DNA of 64,000 nucleotides from Buttiauxella sp. A111 (GTDB taxonomy: Bacteria; Pseudomonadota; Gammaproteobacteria; Enterobacterales; Enterobacteriaceae), in NCBI RefSeq assembly GCF_014189855.1, contig NZ_BJFN01000001.1:1116001-1180000 (forward strand). The letters run 5' to 3'. The stretch's first letter is position 1; each line of letters opens with the position of its first letter. Below the pieces are notes generated by a model, which saw only the letters and a list, made by a program, of their open reading frames with translations, had not been told where the DNA came from and did not search any database. Positions 52,737-64,000 of this stretch are shown here, in pieces. The position numbers and the translations under genes are program-made.

Positions 52737-53978
52737 ATGACCCTACACATTGATGACGTACCGCGTGCTATCCGTGAGATAAAACAAAAACTTCGCCACG
52801 AGCTGCCTGGCTACAAAGCCGCTTTTGAACAACTCGAAGGCGACATGAAACGCCAGATTGCAGAAATTCGCGCTGAAATGGATCGCGGTGAAAATCCTGT
52901 GCCGCAGATTAACGCCGACGACATTGTGAATCATCGCGTCAGCGAGCAACAAAAGGCGCTGATTCGCCAGCGCGGCTGCTGCACCGTCAAAGGCGTTTTC
53001 CCACATGCTCAGGCTCAAGCCTGGAATGAGGAAGTCGGGAATTATCTGGAGCGAAATAACTTCGTCGAGAAATTGAAAAATGCGGCAGAAGACAACTATT
53101 TCGGCACACTTGCTGCAAGTAAACCGCAAATCTATGGCATTTATTGGTCGAAGCCACAGGTCGAAGCACGCCAACATGCACGCATGAAAGCGGTGCAGGT
53201 TTTCCTGAACAATTTATGGGAAACCGAGAGCAACGGTAAGCAGCATTTCGACCCGGATCGCGTGGTGAGCTATGCCGACCGAACTCGCCGTCGTCCGCCT
53301 CGTTCTAACTCTTTGGGCCTGTCTCCGCATGTGGATGGCGGTTCTGTTGAACGCTGGCTGGATGAGAATTTCCGTCATGTTTACCGTCATGTGTTCTCCG
53401 GCGAGTGGCAGAAGTACAACCCGTTCGCCGCAGAAGGTCGTACAGAAGTACGAGAATTCCCGTCCCCGGCAGTCTGTTCTATGTTCCGTACTTTTCAGGG
53501 CTGGACGGCTCTTAGCCCACAGCGTAAGCATGGCGGCACGTTGACGTTGCTGCCGGTAGCGAACGCGATGGCTTACATTTTGCTGCGAGCATTACAAGAC
53601 GATGTGCCGGAAGAGTCGTTGTGTGAAGCAAAACCTGGGCGTGCACTTTCTATTAACGAACAGTGGCATCCCCTTTTACTTACTGGGATTTCCTCAATTC
53701 CGAATATGGAAGCGGGCGATACCGTTTTCTGGCACTGCGATGTGATTCATGCCGTTGAAAATGAGCATCAGGGTGAGTTCGATAGCAACGTGATGTATAT
53801 CGCCGCCGCGCCGTGGTGTGAGAAAAATGCCGCGTATCTCGAACGCCAGTGGTCATCATTTGTTGAAGGGAAATCACCGCCTGATTTTGCTGCCGATGAT
53901 TTTGAAGTGGATTTTGACGGACGCGCGACACCTGGTGATTTAACCCCTGCGGGTCGTGAACAATTGGGCGGGAAGTAG
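52737..53978 (+). CDS. DUF1479 (YbiU-like) Fe(II)/2-oxoglutarate oxygenase-type protein
   Basis: 413 residues from the ATG at 52737, GGAG upstream. Same family as E. coli YbiU (421): [48 protein letters not shown] (His-x-Asp), [14 protein letters not shown], and [18 protein letters not shown] (distal His). The HxD...H arrangement suggests an iron oxygenase; substrate unknown. In E. coli this gene is not between alaC and ypdA, so it has been inserted here. Confidence 0.85.
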   Translation: MTLHIDDVPRAIREIKQKLRHELPGYKAAFEQLEGDMKRQIAEIRAEMDRGENPVPQINADDIVNHRVSEQQKALIRQRGCCTVKGVFPHAQAQAWNEEVGNYLERNNFVEKLKNAAEDNYFGTLAASKPQIYGIYWSKPQVEARQHARMKAVQVFLNNLWETESNGKQHFDPDRVVSYADRTRRRPPRSNSLGLSPHVDGGSVERWLDENFRHVYRHVFSGEWQKYNPFAAEGRTEVREFPSPAVCSMFRTFQGWTALSPQRKHGGTLTLLPVANAMAYILLRALQDDVPEESLCEAKPGRALSINEQWHPLLLTGISSIPNMEAGDTVFWHCDVIHAVENEHQGEFDSNVMYIAAAPWCEKNAAYLERQWSSFVEGKSPPDFAADDFEVDFDGRATPGDLTPAGREQLGGK

Positions 53979-53982
53979 TTTT

Positions 53983-54338
53983 CCCCTCACCCTAACCCTC
54001 TCCCCAGGGAGAGGGAATTGTCAGTTTCAGTCTCCCCTTCACCCCAGGGAGAGGGGATTGTCAGTTTCAGTCTCCCCTTCACCCCAGGGAGAGGGGATTG
54101 TCAGTTTCAGTATCCCCTTCTCCCCAGGAGAGGGGATTGTCAGTTTCAGTTTCCCCTTCACCCCAGGGAGAGGGGATTGTCAGTTTCAGTTTCCCCTTCA
54201 CCCCAGGGAGAGGGGATTGTCAGTTTCAGTTTCCCCTTCTCCCCAGGGAGAGGGGATTGTCAGTTTCAGTTTCCCCTTCTCCCAGGGAGAGGGAATTGTT
54301 AGTTTCTCCTTCTCCTGGGGGAGAAGGCTGGGATGAGG
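53983..54338. repeat. Tandem 40-bp repeats within a palindromic intergenic element
   Basis: A 40-bp unit, beginning TCAGTTTCAGTCTCCCCTTC and ending with AGGGAGAGGGGATTG, is repeated about seven times from 54021 to 54298, with two copies one base shorter. The outer ends (CCCTCACCCTAACCCTCTCC at the left, GGGAGAAGGCTGGGATGAGG at the right) form the inverted ends of a common enterobacterial intergenic palindrome. No ORF here is real: the unit is not a multiple of three and all three frames read through it. Units touch without unique spacers, so it is not CRISPR. Confidence 0.85.
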
Positions 54339-54425
54339 GCGTTTCATGCAAAAGTGTCCATTTCTGGTAACCGCTGAGTAATTTCCTTATCATTGCCCTT
54401 CCATTCTTTGTCACTCGAGTCACCC

Positions 54426-56132
54426 GTGCACGAAATTTTTGACATGCTGCTGGCGGTATTTGACCGGGCGGCGCTGATGCTTATTTGCCTGTTCTTTTTA
54501 ATTCGCATCCGTCTGTTCCGCGAACTACTGCATAAAAATGCCCACACGCCCAAAGAGTTATTAGCGGTCACCGCTATTTTCTCTATGTTTGCTTTGTTCA
54601 GCACCTGGTCTGGCGTGCATGTTGAAGGCTCGCTGGTCAATGTGCGAATTATCGCCGTGATGGCGGGCGGGATCTTATTTGGCCCCTGGGTGGGTATCAT
54701 TACCGGGATTATTGCCGGGCTTCACCGTTATCTTATTGATATAGGCGGTATTACCGCTATTCCCTGCCTAATTACCAGTATTATCGCCGGGTGTATTGCC
54801 GGTTGGATTAATCGCAAAATCCCGAAAGAGCAGCATTGGCGCGTGGGAATTATTGCTGGGATGTTGTGCGAAACGATGACCATGATTCTGGTGGTGCTGT
54901 GGGCTCCGTCAGTATCTTTAGGAATCGACATCGTTTCAAAGATTGGTATTCCTATGATTATCGGCACCGTCTCCATCGGCTTTATTGTGCTACTGGTGCA
55001 AAGTGTCGAAGGTGAAAAAGAGGCCAGCGCTGCGCGCCAGGCCAAGCTAGCGCTGGATATCGCCAACAAAACGCTGCCGCTATTCCGTAACGTGAACAGC
55101 GAATCACTGCGCCAGGTTTGCGATATTATTCGCAATGATATTAACGCCGATGCCGTGGCGATTACCGATATCGACAAAGTGCTGGCTTATGTGGGTGTTG
55201 GGGAAAATAACTATAAGCAGAATGATGTGGGTATTAGCCCCAGAACCCAGCTTTCGCTACGTGAAGGAAAGATAATCATCAGGAATAATGATGAAGCCTA
55301 CCGGACCCCGGAAATTCACTCGCTCATTATTATTCCGCTGTGGGAAAAAGGGGTCGTCACCGGCACGCTGAAAATCTATTACCGCCACGCGCACCAGATC
55401 ACCTCAACGTTGCAAGAAATGGCGGTCGGACTTTCGCAAATTATCTCAACGCAGTTGGAAGTTTCTCGTGCAGAACAGCTGCGCGAGATGGCCAATAAAG
55501 CCGAGTTACGCGCGCTACAAAGCAAGATTAACCCCCATTTTCTGTTCAATGCGCTGAATGCTATTTCTTCCTCTATTCGTATGAATCCCGATACCGCGCG
55601 CCAGCTGATTTATAACTTGTCGCGTTATCTGCGCTATAACATTGAATTAAAAGACGATGAGCAGATCGATATCAGGAAAGAGCTGTATCAGATTAAGGAT
55701 TACATCACCATTGAGCAGGCGCGTTTTGGCGACAAGCTGACCGTGATTTATAACATTGATGAAGAGGTGAATTGCCTGATCCCCAGCCTGCTCATTCAGC
55801 CACTGGTGGAGAATGCGATTGTCCACGGAATACAGCCGTGTAAAGGCAAAGGTGTGGTCACCATCAGCGTTGAAGAGAGCGGCAATCGCGTGCGTATTGC
55901 GGTGAGGGACACCGGTAATGGTATTGATCCGCAGGTTATTGAACGCGTGGAAGCCAACGAAATGCCCGGCAATAAAATTGGCCTGCTGAATGTGCACCAC
56001 CGCGTAAAATTACTTTATGGCGAAGGGTTGCTTATCCGCCGCCTTGAGCCGGGTACTGAGATTGCGTTTTACGTGCCTCACGCCGCCGCTGCCGTTCCCC
56101 CGTTATTGTCGCAACAAGGAGGTCATGCATGA
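54426..56132 (+). CDS. ypdA: Pyruvate-responsive sensor histidine kinase YpdA (PyrS)
   Basis: 568 residues from a GTG at 54426, which matches the start of E. coli YpdA (MHEIFNMLLAVF); an in-frame TTG at 54393 is less likely. A 5TM-LytS-type membrane domain (about 1-200) is followed by a GAF domain (about 225-345) and a LytS/His_kinase domain with [17 protein letters not shown] (phosphorylated His) and an ATPase with [12 protein letters not shown] and RDTGNGIDP. With YpdB it responds to extracellular pyruvate in E. coli. Its stop overlaps the start of ypdB. Confidence 0.94.
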   Translation: MHEIFDMLLAVFDRAALMLICLFFLIRIRLFRELLHKNAHTPKELLAVTAIFSMFALFSTWSGVHVEGSLVNVRIIAVMAGGILFGPWVGIITGIIAGLHRYLIDIGGITAIPCLITSIIAGCIAGWINRKIPKEQHWRVGIIAGMLCETMTMILVVLWAPSVSLGIDIVSKIGIPMIIGTVSIGFIVLLVQSVEGEKEASAARQAKLALDIANKTLPLFRNVNSESLRQVCDIIRNDINADAVAITDIDKVLAYVGVGENNYKQNDVGISPRTQLSLREGKIIIRNNDEAYRTPEIHSLIIIPLWEKGVVTGTLKIYYRHAHQITSTLQEMAVGLSQIISTQLEVSRAEQLREMANKAELRALQSKINPHFLFNALNAISSSIRMNPDTARQLIYNLSRYLRYNIELKDDEQIDIRKELYQIKDYITIEQARFGDKLTVIYNIDEEVNCLIPSLLIQPLVENAIVHGIQPCKGKGVVTISVEESGNRVRIAVRDTGNGIDPQVIERVEANEMPGNKIGLLNVHHRVKLLYGEGLLIRRLEPGTEIAFYVPHAAAAVPPLLSQQGGHA

Positions 56133-56860
56133 AAGTTCTCATCGTAGAAGATGAAGTGCTGGCGCAGCAGGAACTGAACTGGCTGATTAAAGAATATAGC
56201 CAGATGGATGTTGTCGGTATATTTGATGACGGCATGGATGTACTGAAATATCTTCAGCATCATGAAGTTGACGCCATATTTTTGGACATCAACATTCCAT
56301 CATTAGACGGTGTTTTGCTAGCGCAAAATATCAGTAAGTTTGCCCATAAGCCGTTTATTGTGTTTATCACGGCCTGGAAAGAACACGCAGTAGAAGCCTT
56401 TGAGCTGGAAGCGTTCGACTACATTCTGAAGCCTTATCAAGAGTCACGCATTATTGGGATGCTGCAAAAACTGGAAGCCGCTTACCAGCAACAAAACGCG
56501 CCAGCATCTGGAAACACCTCAAGCCGTGAAGCGCTGACGATTAATCTGGTGAAAGATGAGCGTATTATCGTTACGGATATTAACGATATTTACTACGCTG
56601 AAGCCCACGAGAAAATGACGTTTGTCTATACCCGGCGTGAAGCGTACGTGATGTCGATGAATATCACTGAGTTTTGCAACCGCCTGCCTGAAAGCCATTT
56701 CTTCCGCTGCCATCGCTCCTATTGCGTGAACCTCAGCAAAATCCGCGAGATTGAGCCGTGGTTTAACAATACCTATATTTTGCGTCTACGGGATTTGGAT
56801 TTTCAGGTGCCAGTGAGTCGCAGCAAAGTGAAAGAGTTTCGTCAGTTAATGCGGTTGTAA
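56129..56860 (+). CDS. ypdB: LytTR response regulator YpdB (PyrR)
   Basis: 243 residues. A CheY-like receiver ([14 protein letters not shown], phosphorylated Asp in [30 protein letters not shown]) is followed by a LytTR DNA-binding domain ([20 protein letters not shown] ... [20 protein letters not shown]). Coupled to ypdA through ATGA. In E. coli its main target is the carrier gene yhjX. Confidence 0.95.
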   Translation: MKVLIVEDEVLAQQELNWLIKEYSQMDVVGIFDDGMDVLKYLQHHEVDAIFLDINIPSLDGVLLAQNISKFAHKPFIVFITAWKEHAVEAFELEAFDYILKPYQESRIIGMLQKLEAAYQQQNAPASGNTSSREALTINLVKDERIIVTDINDIYYAEAHEKMTFVYTRREAYVMSMNITEFCNRLPESHFFRCHRSYCVNLSKIREIEPWFNNTYILRLRDLDFQVPVSRSKVKEFRQLMRL

Positions 56861-56890
56861 AACGGGCGCAAGAATTTGCGCCCGTCTGGA

Positions 56891-57856
56891 TTACAGAACT
56901 TGCCCCAGCGTTTGGCGCAAATGCGCACCCGCCCCCAGCAAGCCGGGTTGGTCGTGAACAATCAGGTACACCGGAATATTGTGTACATACTCTTTAAAGC
57001 GCCCTTTATCTTCAAAACCACCGCGGAAACCGGAAGCTTTAAAGAACTCGAGGAAGCGTGGCACGATACCGCCCGCGATGTACACGCCGCCAAACGTCCC
57101 GAGGGTCAACGCGAGGTTGCCACCAAAACGCCCAAGGATGACGCAGAACAGTGACAACGCACGACGGCAGTCGGTGCAACTGTCTTCCACTGCCTTTTCG
57201 GTGATGTCTTTCGGCTTATAGTTTTCTGGCTCACGCCCGTCTGATTTAACAATCGCGCGATATAAATTCACTAAACCTGGGCCTGAGAGCACGCGTTCTG
57301 CGGAAACGTGGCCGATTTCAGTGCGCAGCTCTTCGAGGATAATCCCCTCTTCTTCGCTGTTTGGCGCAAAATCGACGTGGCCACCTTCGCCCGGGAGACT
57401 CACCCAGCGTTTATCAACATGAACAAGGTGCGCGACCCCAAGTCCGGTGCCTGCACCGTAAACCGCAACCGGTTTGCCTTCTACTGGCTCACCGCCGCCG
57501 AACTTAATCAGTTGCTCTTCTTTGAGGGACGGAATCGCCATCGAAACGGCGGTAAAGTCGTTGATAATTTCCAGATGCTCGAAGCCAAGGTTCTTTTTCA
57601 TCTCAGCAGTAGAGAAGGCCCAGGTATGGTTGGTCATCGCTACCCAATCACCGGTAATTGGGCAGGCAATGGCAATACAACCATCAGTCACGGCGACATT
57701 GTGCTCTTTGAGATAATGCACCACGACAGCTTCCAGGCTTGGGAAATCAAGGCCCGAATAGGTTTTCGCCTGGGTGATGTCACCATTTTCAACGTTGCAC
57801 AGTGCCAGACGCGCATTGGTGCCGCCCACATCTCCCACCAAAGCATATTTTGTCAT
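56891..57856 (-). CDS. glk: Glucokinase
   Basis: 321 residues, as in E. coli. ATP-binding motif [14 protein letters not shown] at the N-terminus, sugar-binding [10 protein letters not shown]-like [30 protein letters not shown], and [20 protein letters not shown]. Phosphorylates free intracellular glucose. Convergent with ypdB; the fry/ypd genes that lie between ypdB and glk in E. coli are absent. Confidence 0.96.
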   Translation of the reverse strand: MTKYALVGDVGGTNARLALCNVENGDITQAKTYSGLDFPSLEAVVVHYLKEHNVAVTDGCIAIACPITGDWVAMTNHTWAFSTAEMKKNLGFEHLEIINDFTAVSMAIPSLKEEQLIKFGGGEPVEGKPVAVYGAGTGLGVAHLVHVDKRWVSLPGEGGHVDFAPNSEEEGIILEELRTEIGHVSAERVLSGPGLVNLYRAIVKSDGREPENYKPKDITEKAVEDSCTDCRRALSLFCVILGRFGGNLALTLGTFGGVYIAGGIVPRFLEFFKASGFRGGFEDKGRFKEYVHNIPVYLIVHDQPGLLGAGAHLRQTLGQVL

Positions 57857-58075
57857 TCTTTCACTGCTCCGCTAAAGTCAAAATAAGATCTGGCATCACT
57901 GTAAAATTAGCTAGCCTAAACAACAACGACCAGATGAGAAGTGCCTTGGGATTATAGATCTTCGTCACAGATTAGCTTGAGCGTTTCAGCCCTTATTGCA
58001 CCAACGCTTAAAACTCATCAGGCATACTGTTTGCCGCGGCGATTTGCGCTTAAAAAATTAGAGTAAGGAAAATTT

Positions 58076-61115
<3,040 letters not shown>

Positions 61116-61200
61116 AATTCTGTATTGTGTAAGTTGCAGGTAAGCCATTTACCCTGCGACTGAGAGTATGACGGGTTATTTTACTGACAAGGGAACCAAC

Positions 61201-62190
61201 ATGGTCTATCAGGCAAGTTCTGCGCGTTATGAATCAATGGAATACCGCCGATGTGGGCGTAGTGGACTCAAACTCCCCGCTATTTCGCTGGGCTTATGGC
61301 ACAACTTTGGTGATACCACGTTGCTGGATAACAGCCGCCAGCTGTTACACCGTGCTTTTGATTCGGGGATTACCCATTTTGACCTCGCAAATAACTACGG
61401 CCCGCCTCCTGGTTCTGCAGAAGAAAACTTTGGTCGCATCCTGCGTGAGGATTTCCTGCCATACCGTGATGAGCTGATTATTTCATCGAAAGCGGGATAC
61501 ACCATGTGGGATGGCCCTTATGGCGATTGGGGCTCACGTAAGTATCTGATTTCAAGCCTTAACCAGAGCCTGAAGCGTATGGGGCTTGAGTATGTCGACA
61601 TCTTCTATCATCACCGTCCTGATCCTGAAACGCCGCTGGAAGAGACCATGCGAGCGCTGGATACCGTCGTGCGCCAGGGTAAAGCACTGTATGTCGGCAT
61701 TTCAAACTATCCCGCAGAACTTGCTGCTCAAGCCATTGATATTTTAAACTATCTTGGCACGCCGTGTCTTATCCACCAGCCTCGTTATTCGATGTTCGAA
61801 CGTTGGGTGGAAGCCAGTTTGCTGGATGTTCTGCAAGAGAAAGGGGTCGGCAGCATTGCGTTTTCGCCGCTGGCGGGTGGACAGTTGACCGATCGCTATC
61901 TGGATGGGATCCCGGCAGACTCGAGGGCCGCCAGCGGTAGCAAGTTCCTTAATGCTGACCAACTCACTGCTGATAAGCTAGAAAAAGTGCGCAAATTGAA
62001 TGCGATAGCGCTACGTCGTGGGCAGAAGCTTTCCCAGATGGCACTGGCGTGGGTACTGCGTGGGGATAAGGTGACGTCAGTATTGATTGGGGCAAGCAAG
62101 ATTGGCCAAATTGATGATGCCGTCGGTATGTTAGCGAATCGTCATTTCACCGCAGCAGAACTTGCAGAGATCGAAGAGATACTCATGTAA
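61201..62190 (+). CDS. Aldo/keto reductase of the YghZ/GpR type
   Basis: 329 residues from the ATG at 61201. Close to E. coli GpR (YghZ, L-glyceraldehyde 3-phosphate reductase): LPAISLGLWHNFGD, THFDLANNYGPPPGSAEENF (Asp, Tyr), SSKAGYTMWDGPYGDWGSRK (Lys), YHHRPD (His), SVLIGASKIGQIDD for NADPH. Divergent from ipdC with 234 bp between starts. It could reduce a small aldehyde; a link with indole-acetaldehyde is only a guess. Confidence 0.86.
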   Translation: MVYQASSARYESMEYRRCGRSGLKLPAISLGLWHNFGDTTLLDNSRQLLHRAFDSGITHFDLANNYGPPPGSAEENFGRILREDFLPYRDELIISSKAGYTMWDGPYGDWGSRKYLISSLNQSLKRMGLEYVDIFYHHRPDPETPLEETMRALDTVVRQGKALYVGISNYPAELAAQAIDILNYLGTPCLIHQPRYSMFERWVEASLLDVLQEKGVGSIAFSPLAGGQLTDRYLDGIPADSRAASGSKFLNADQLTADKLEKVRKLNAIALRRGQKLSQMALAWVLRGDKVTSVLIGASKIGQIDDAVGMLANRHFTAAELAEIEEILM

Positions 62191-62341
62191 CCGCTAACAC
62201 CAATGTGTTAAAACTTGTCCATTTTTAGCAAAAAGTGCTCTCTTAAGCGATTTAGGAGTTGTGGCGATGAAACACTTAGTTACCACAACTTACTATTGCA
62301 TTAACAAGCCGCCTGGCGGTTATCGTGTATTAGGAGAGAGT

Positions 62342-62698
62342 ATGTTCAGGTCACTGATTCTTGCAGTTGCATTACTGGCCTCCGTGCCGCTAGTGGCGAA
62401 TGCGGGCGAAATCACCCTGCTGCCGTCTGTTAAGCTTCAAATAGGTGATCAGGATTATCGCGGTAATTACTGGGATGGTGGCGGTTGGCGTGACCGCGAT
62501 TACTGGCGTAATCACTATGAATGGCGCGAAAACCGCTGGCACCGTCATGACAACGGCTATCATCGTGGTTGGTATAAAGACCGTGGCCGTAGCAGCTTTG
62601 AGAAGGGCTACCGCGCGGGCTGGAACGATCGGGATGATCATCGTGGGCGTGGCGATCATGGTCGCGGACATGGACATGGCGGTGGCCATCGTCATTAA
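62342..62698 (+). CDS. ypeC: Exported DUF2502 protein YpeC
   Basis: 118 residues. Signal peptide [20 protein letters not shown] ends at NAGEIT; then [20 protein letters not shown] and an Arg/His/Asp/Gly-rich tail. Matches E. coli YpeC (108 residues). An upstream in-frame ATG at 62261 would add a non-secretory extension, so the start at 62342, behind TTAGGAGAGAG, is chosen. Periplasmic role unknown; the His-rich tail could bind metal. In E. coli too it precedes mntH. Confidence 0.9.
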   Translation: MFRSLILAVALLASVPLVANAGEITLLPSVKLQIGDQDYRGNYWDGGGWRDRDYWRNHYEWRENRWHRHDNGYHRGWYKDRGRSSFEKGYRAGWNDRDDHRGRGDHGRGHGHGGGHRH

Positions 62699-62839
62699 TG
62701 ACCAAACTGAAGAGTCTCTTCCTGGAGCTGAAGCTCTGAGGCTAATCAGTTAAGCTTTGCAGGGAGCTGTAACGCATTGCGTTGCAGCTTCCAAACATCC
62801 CCAGATAGCAAAGTCATTTCCCAAAAGGTAAGTTATCCA

Positions 62840-63238
62840 ATGAAAAAACTCCTTCTCCTGGCCCCCCTGGCAATCGCACTGACTGCAGGTTCCCTGTCCG
62901 CTCATGCGAATCAACGGAGTTCAATCAAGAACCCGGCAACAGGGGTTTTATGCGACAAGTATGTCTGTGCCGATGACAAAGGTATCTCTCAAACACTCAC
63001 GGGTAAGTATCTGGGTAAGACTGCGGCAAATAATAAATTATTTACCACCAAAGACGTTGTGCTGACCGAGTTTACTTTTTCAAACGGGATCTTCTGCGAT
63101 GTGAAGGAACGGTTATGTCGTGAAGACAGGTACTACGGCGCGGATGGGAAGCGTTCTGGGAAGATTTCCAGTAAATATACCCAGTTATTGTTTGGTGAGA
63201 CACCTTCAATAAAATCAAGCGAAGCTGGCAAGTCTTAG
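62840..63238 (+). CDS. Exported YcgJ-family protein
   Basis: 132 residues. Signal peptide MKKLLLLAPLAIALTAGSLS ending SAHANQ, then four cysteines in GVLCDKYVCADDKG and NGIFCDVKERLCREDRYYGA, as in YcgJ-type proteins, implying two disulfides. Periplasmic; role unknown. The gene is followed by a perfect 12-bp inverted repeat (63257-63268/63277-63288) without a clear T tract. Confidence 0.75.
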   Translation: MKKLLLLAPLAIALTAGSLSAHANQRSSIKNPATGVLCDKYVCADDKGISQTLTGKYLGKTAANNKLFTTKDVVLTEFTFSNGIFCDVKERLCREDRYYGADGKRSGKISSKYTQLLFGETPSIKSSEAGKS

Positions 63239-63303
63239 CCCCCTTTTTAGGTTTTGTAAGGTGAATGGACGATGTGCCATTCACCTTACGATGTTCCAAC
63301 TGG

Positions 63304-64000
63304 CTACAGCCCTAAAACCGTGCCAATCAACAACCACAAATTCAGCGCAACGACGATTGCCACAATCACCCAGCCAGTCATCTTAATCACACGCGTATTC
63401 ACCAGGTCGCCCATCAGTTTGTCATTGCTGGTGAAAATCAGTAGCGGAACCAGGGCAAGGGCAATCCCGAAGCTCAGCAATACCTGGCTCATCACCAGAA
63501 TCCGTGTCGGATCAAGCCCCATCAGAATCACAATGAATGAAGGTGCCATGGTCACGGAGCGACGAACCCACAACGGGATATAGAAGCGGACGAAACCCTG
63601 CATCACCACCTGCCCGGCTAACGTCCCCACGACGGTGGATGACAAACCCGCAGCGACAAGGCTTAAACCAAAGATTGTGGCCGCTGAATGGCTCAGCAAC
63701 GGTTGCAGCGTGAGGTAAGCTTCATCGAGGTCGGCGACACCAGTGTGGCCTGAGAAATGAAACGCAGCGGCGGCGGTTGCCATCATCGCCAGGTTAACAA
63801 ACCCTGCAATGGTCATCGCAATCGCAACATCCCATTTGGTTGCAGAATACCGTTCGGCCCGATTTCCCTCATGCATATGCTGGGTCAGCGACGAGTGCAG
63901 ATAGATTACGTGCGGCATGATGGTTGCACCGAGCACGCCCGCAGCAAGAAATACAGCTTCGCTGGTTGGCAAGGAAGGAATCAGCATCCCTTTCCCTAAT
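63304..64000 (-). CDS. mntH: Manganese/divalent metal:H+ symporter MntH (partial, C-terminal part)
   Basis: The frame runs out of the window at 64000; about 232 residues are seen. Nramp family: [20 protein letters not shown] (the substrate-site MPH motif of helix 6), [32 protein letters not shown], and the C-terminus [11 protein letters not shown], as in E. coli MntH. Imports Mn2+ by proton symport. The promoter and any MntR or Fur site lie outside the window. Confidence 0.94.
   Translation of the reverse strand, partial: LGKGMLIPSLPTSEAVFLAAGVLGATIMPHVIYLHSSLTQHMHEGNRAERYSATKWDVAIAMTIAGFVNLAMMATAAAAFHFSGHTGVADLDEAYLTLQPLLSHSAATIFGLSLVAAGLSSTVVGTLAGQVVMQGFVRFYIPLWVRRSVTMAPSFIVILMGLDPTRILVMSQVLLSFGIALALVPLLIFTSNDKLMGDLVNTRVIKMTGWVIVAIVVALNLWLLIGTVLGL

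Noticed and set aside
54021-54298. CRISPR array
   Set aside because: Units abut directly with no unique spacers, and no cas genes are in the window.
53956-54370. Overlapping open frames of 90-126 codons through the 40-bp repeats (SVSPSPQGEGIVSFS-like)
   Set aside because: All three frames stay open only because the repeat lacks stops; the unit is not a multiple of three and no ribosome site or family match exists.
62261-62341. Upstream ATG extending YpeC by 27 residues
   Set aside because: It would bury the signal peptide; the later ATG has a strong ribosome site and matches the E. coli start.

Overview
The window is chromosomal DNA of a plant- or soil-associated member of the Enterobacteriaceae, close to the Enterobacter/Lelliottia/Leclercia/Kluyvera group. 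The backbone genes are in Escherichia-like order: yfdC - tRNA-Arg(CCU) argW at the left, and ypdK - alaC - ypdA - ypdB - glk - yfeO - ypeC - mntH at the right. ipdC sits next to yfeO and an iac (auxin-degradation) cluster lies upstream. The species assignment is inference from gene content only.

Layout. 1-1764: truncated ccmA, yfdC, a palindromic repeat element and tRNA-Arg. 1743-13847: an integrated P4-like satellite bounded by a 25-bp direct repeat of the tRNA 3' end. It holds an integrase, two AT-rich nuclease-like cargo genes, an Ogr/Delta activator, a cluster of GGTAACAG iterons, a primase-helicase, an Icd-like gene behind a P4-type RNA-immunity leader, a P2-type major capsid gene, an unknown partner gene and AlpA. 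14042-24900: an IS1 scrap, an AraC regulator beside a hexapeptide acyltransferase and an unknown protein, then mostly exported or immunity-like proteins, including a MORN-repeat protein. 25018-30598: a leftward, translationally coupled phospholipid-type operon (ynbA, ynbB, a PlsC-like acyltransferase, ynbC, ynbD and a small membrane protein). 30847-33173: small accessory genes, a second P4-type RNA-immunity leader outside the satellite, and an out-of-place yaiL homologue.

33329-46652: the indole-3-acetic acid (IAA) catabolic cluster, in the order iacH-A-B-I-C-D-E-F-G, then an MFS carrier, catB and catA, all leftward. The MarR regulator iacR lies upstream and a second MFS carrier diverges from it. 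46855-50836: a LysR regulator, a DHA2 exporter with a divergent TetR regulator, and a small lipoprotein. 51128-64000: core genes. A DUF1479 oxygenase gene and a block of 40-bp tandem repeats lie between alaC and ypdA. ipdC (indolepyruvate decarboxylase, IAA synthesis) lies at 59308-60966.

Working together: the satellite has modules for integration, replication, late-gene activation and capsid interaction, and carries a two-gene restriction-like cargo. The window also holds both the committed enzyme for auxin production (IpdC) and a pathway from IAA to catechol and on to muconate and muconolactone, so this strain could both make and consume auxin. The best candidates for undescribed biology are the DUF262-HNH plus PD-(D/E)xK nuclease pair (3118-6313), the satellite capsid gene with its unknown partner (11295-13190), and the stand-alone RNA-immunity leader with its downstream gene (31431-32081).
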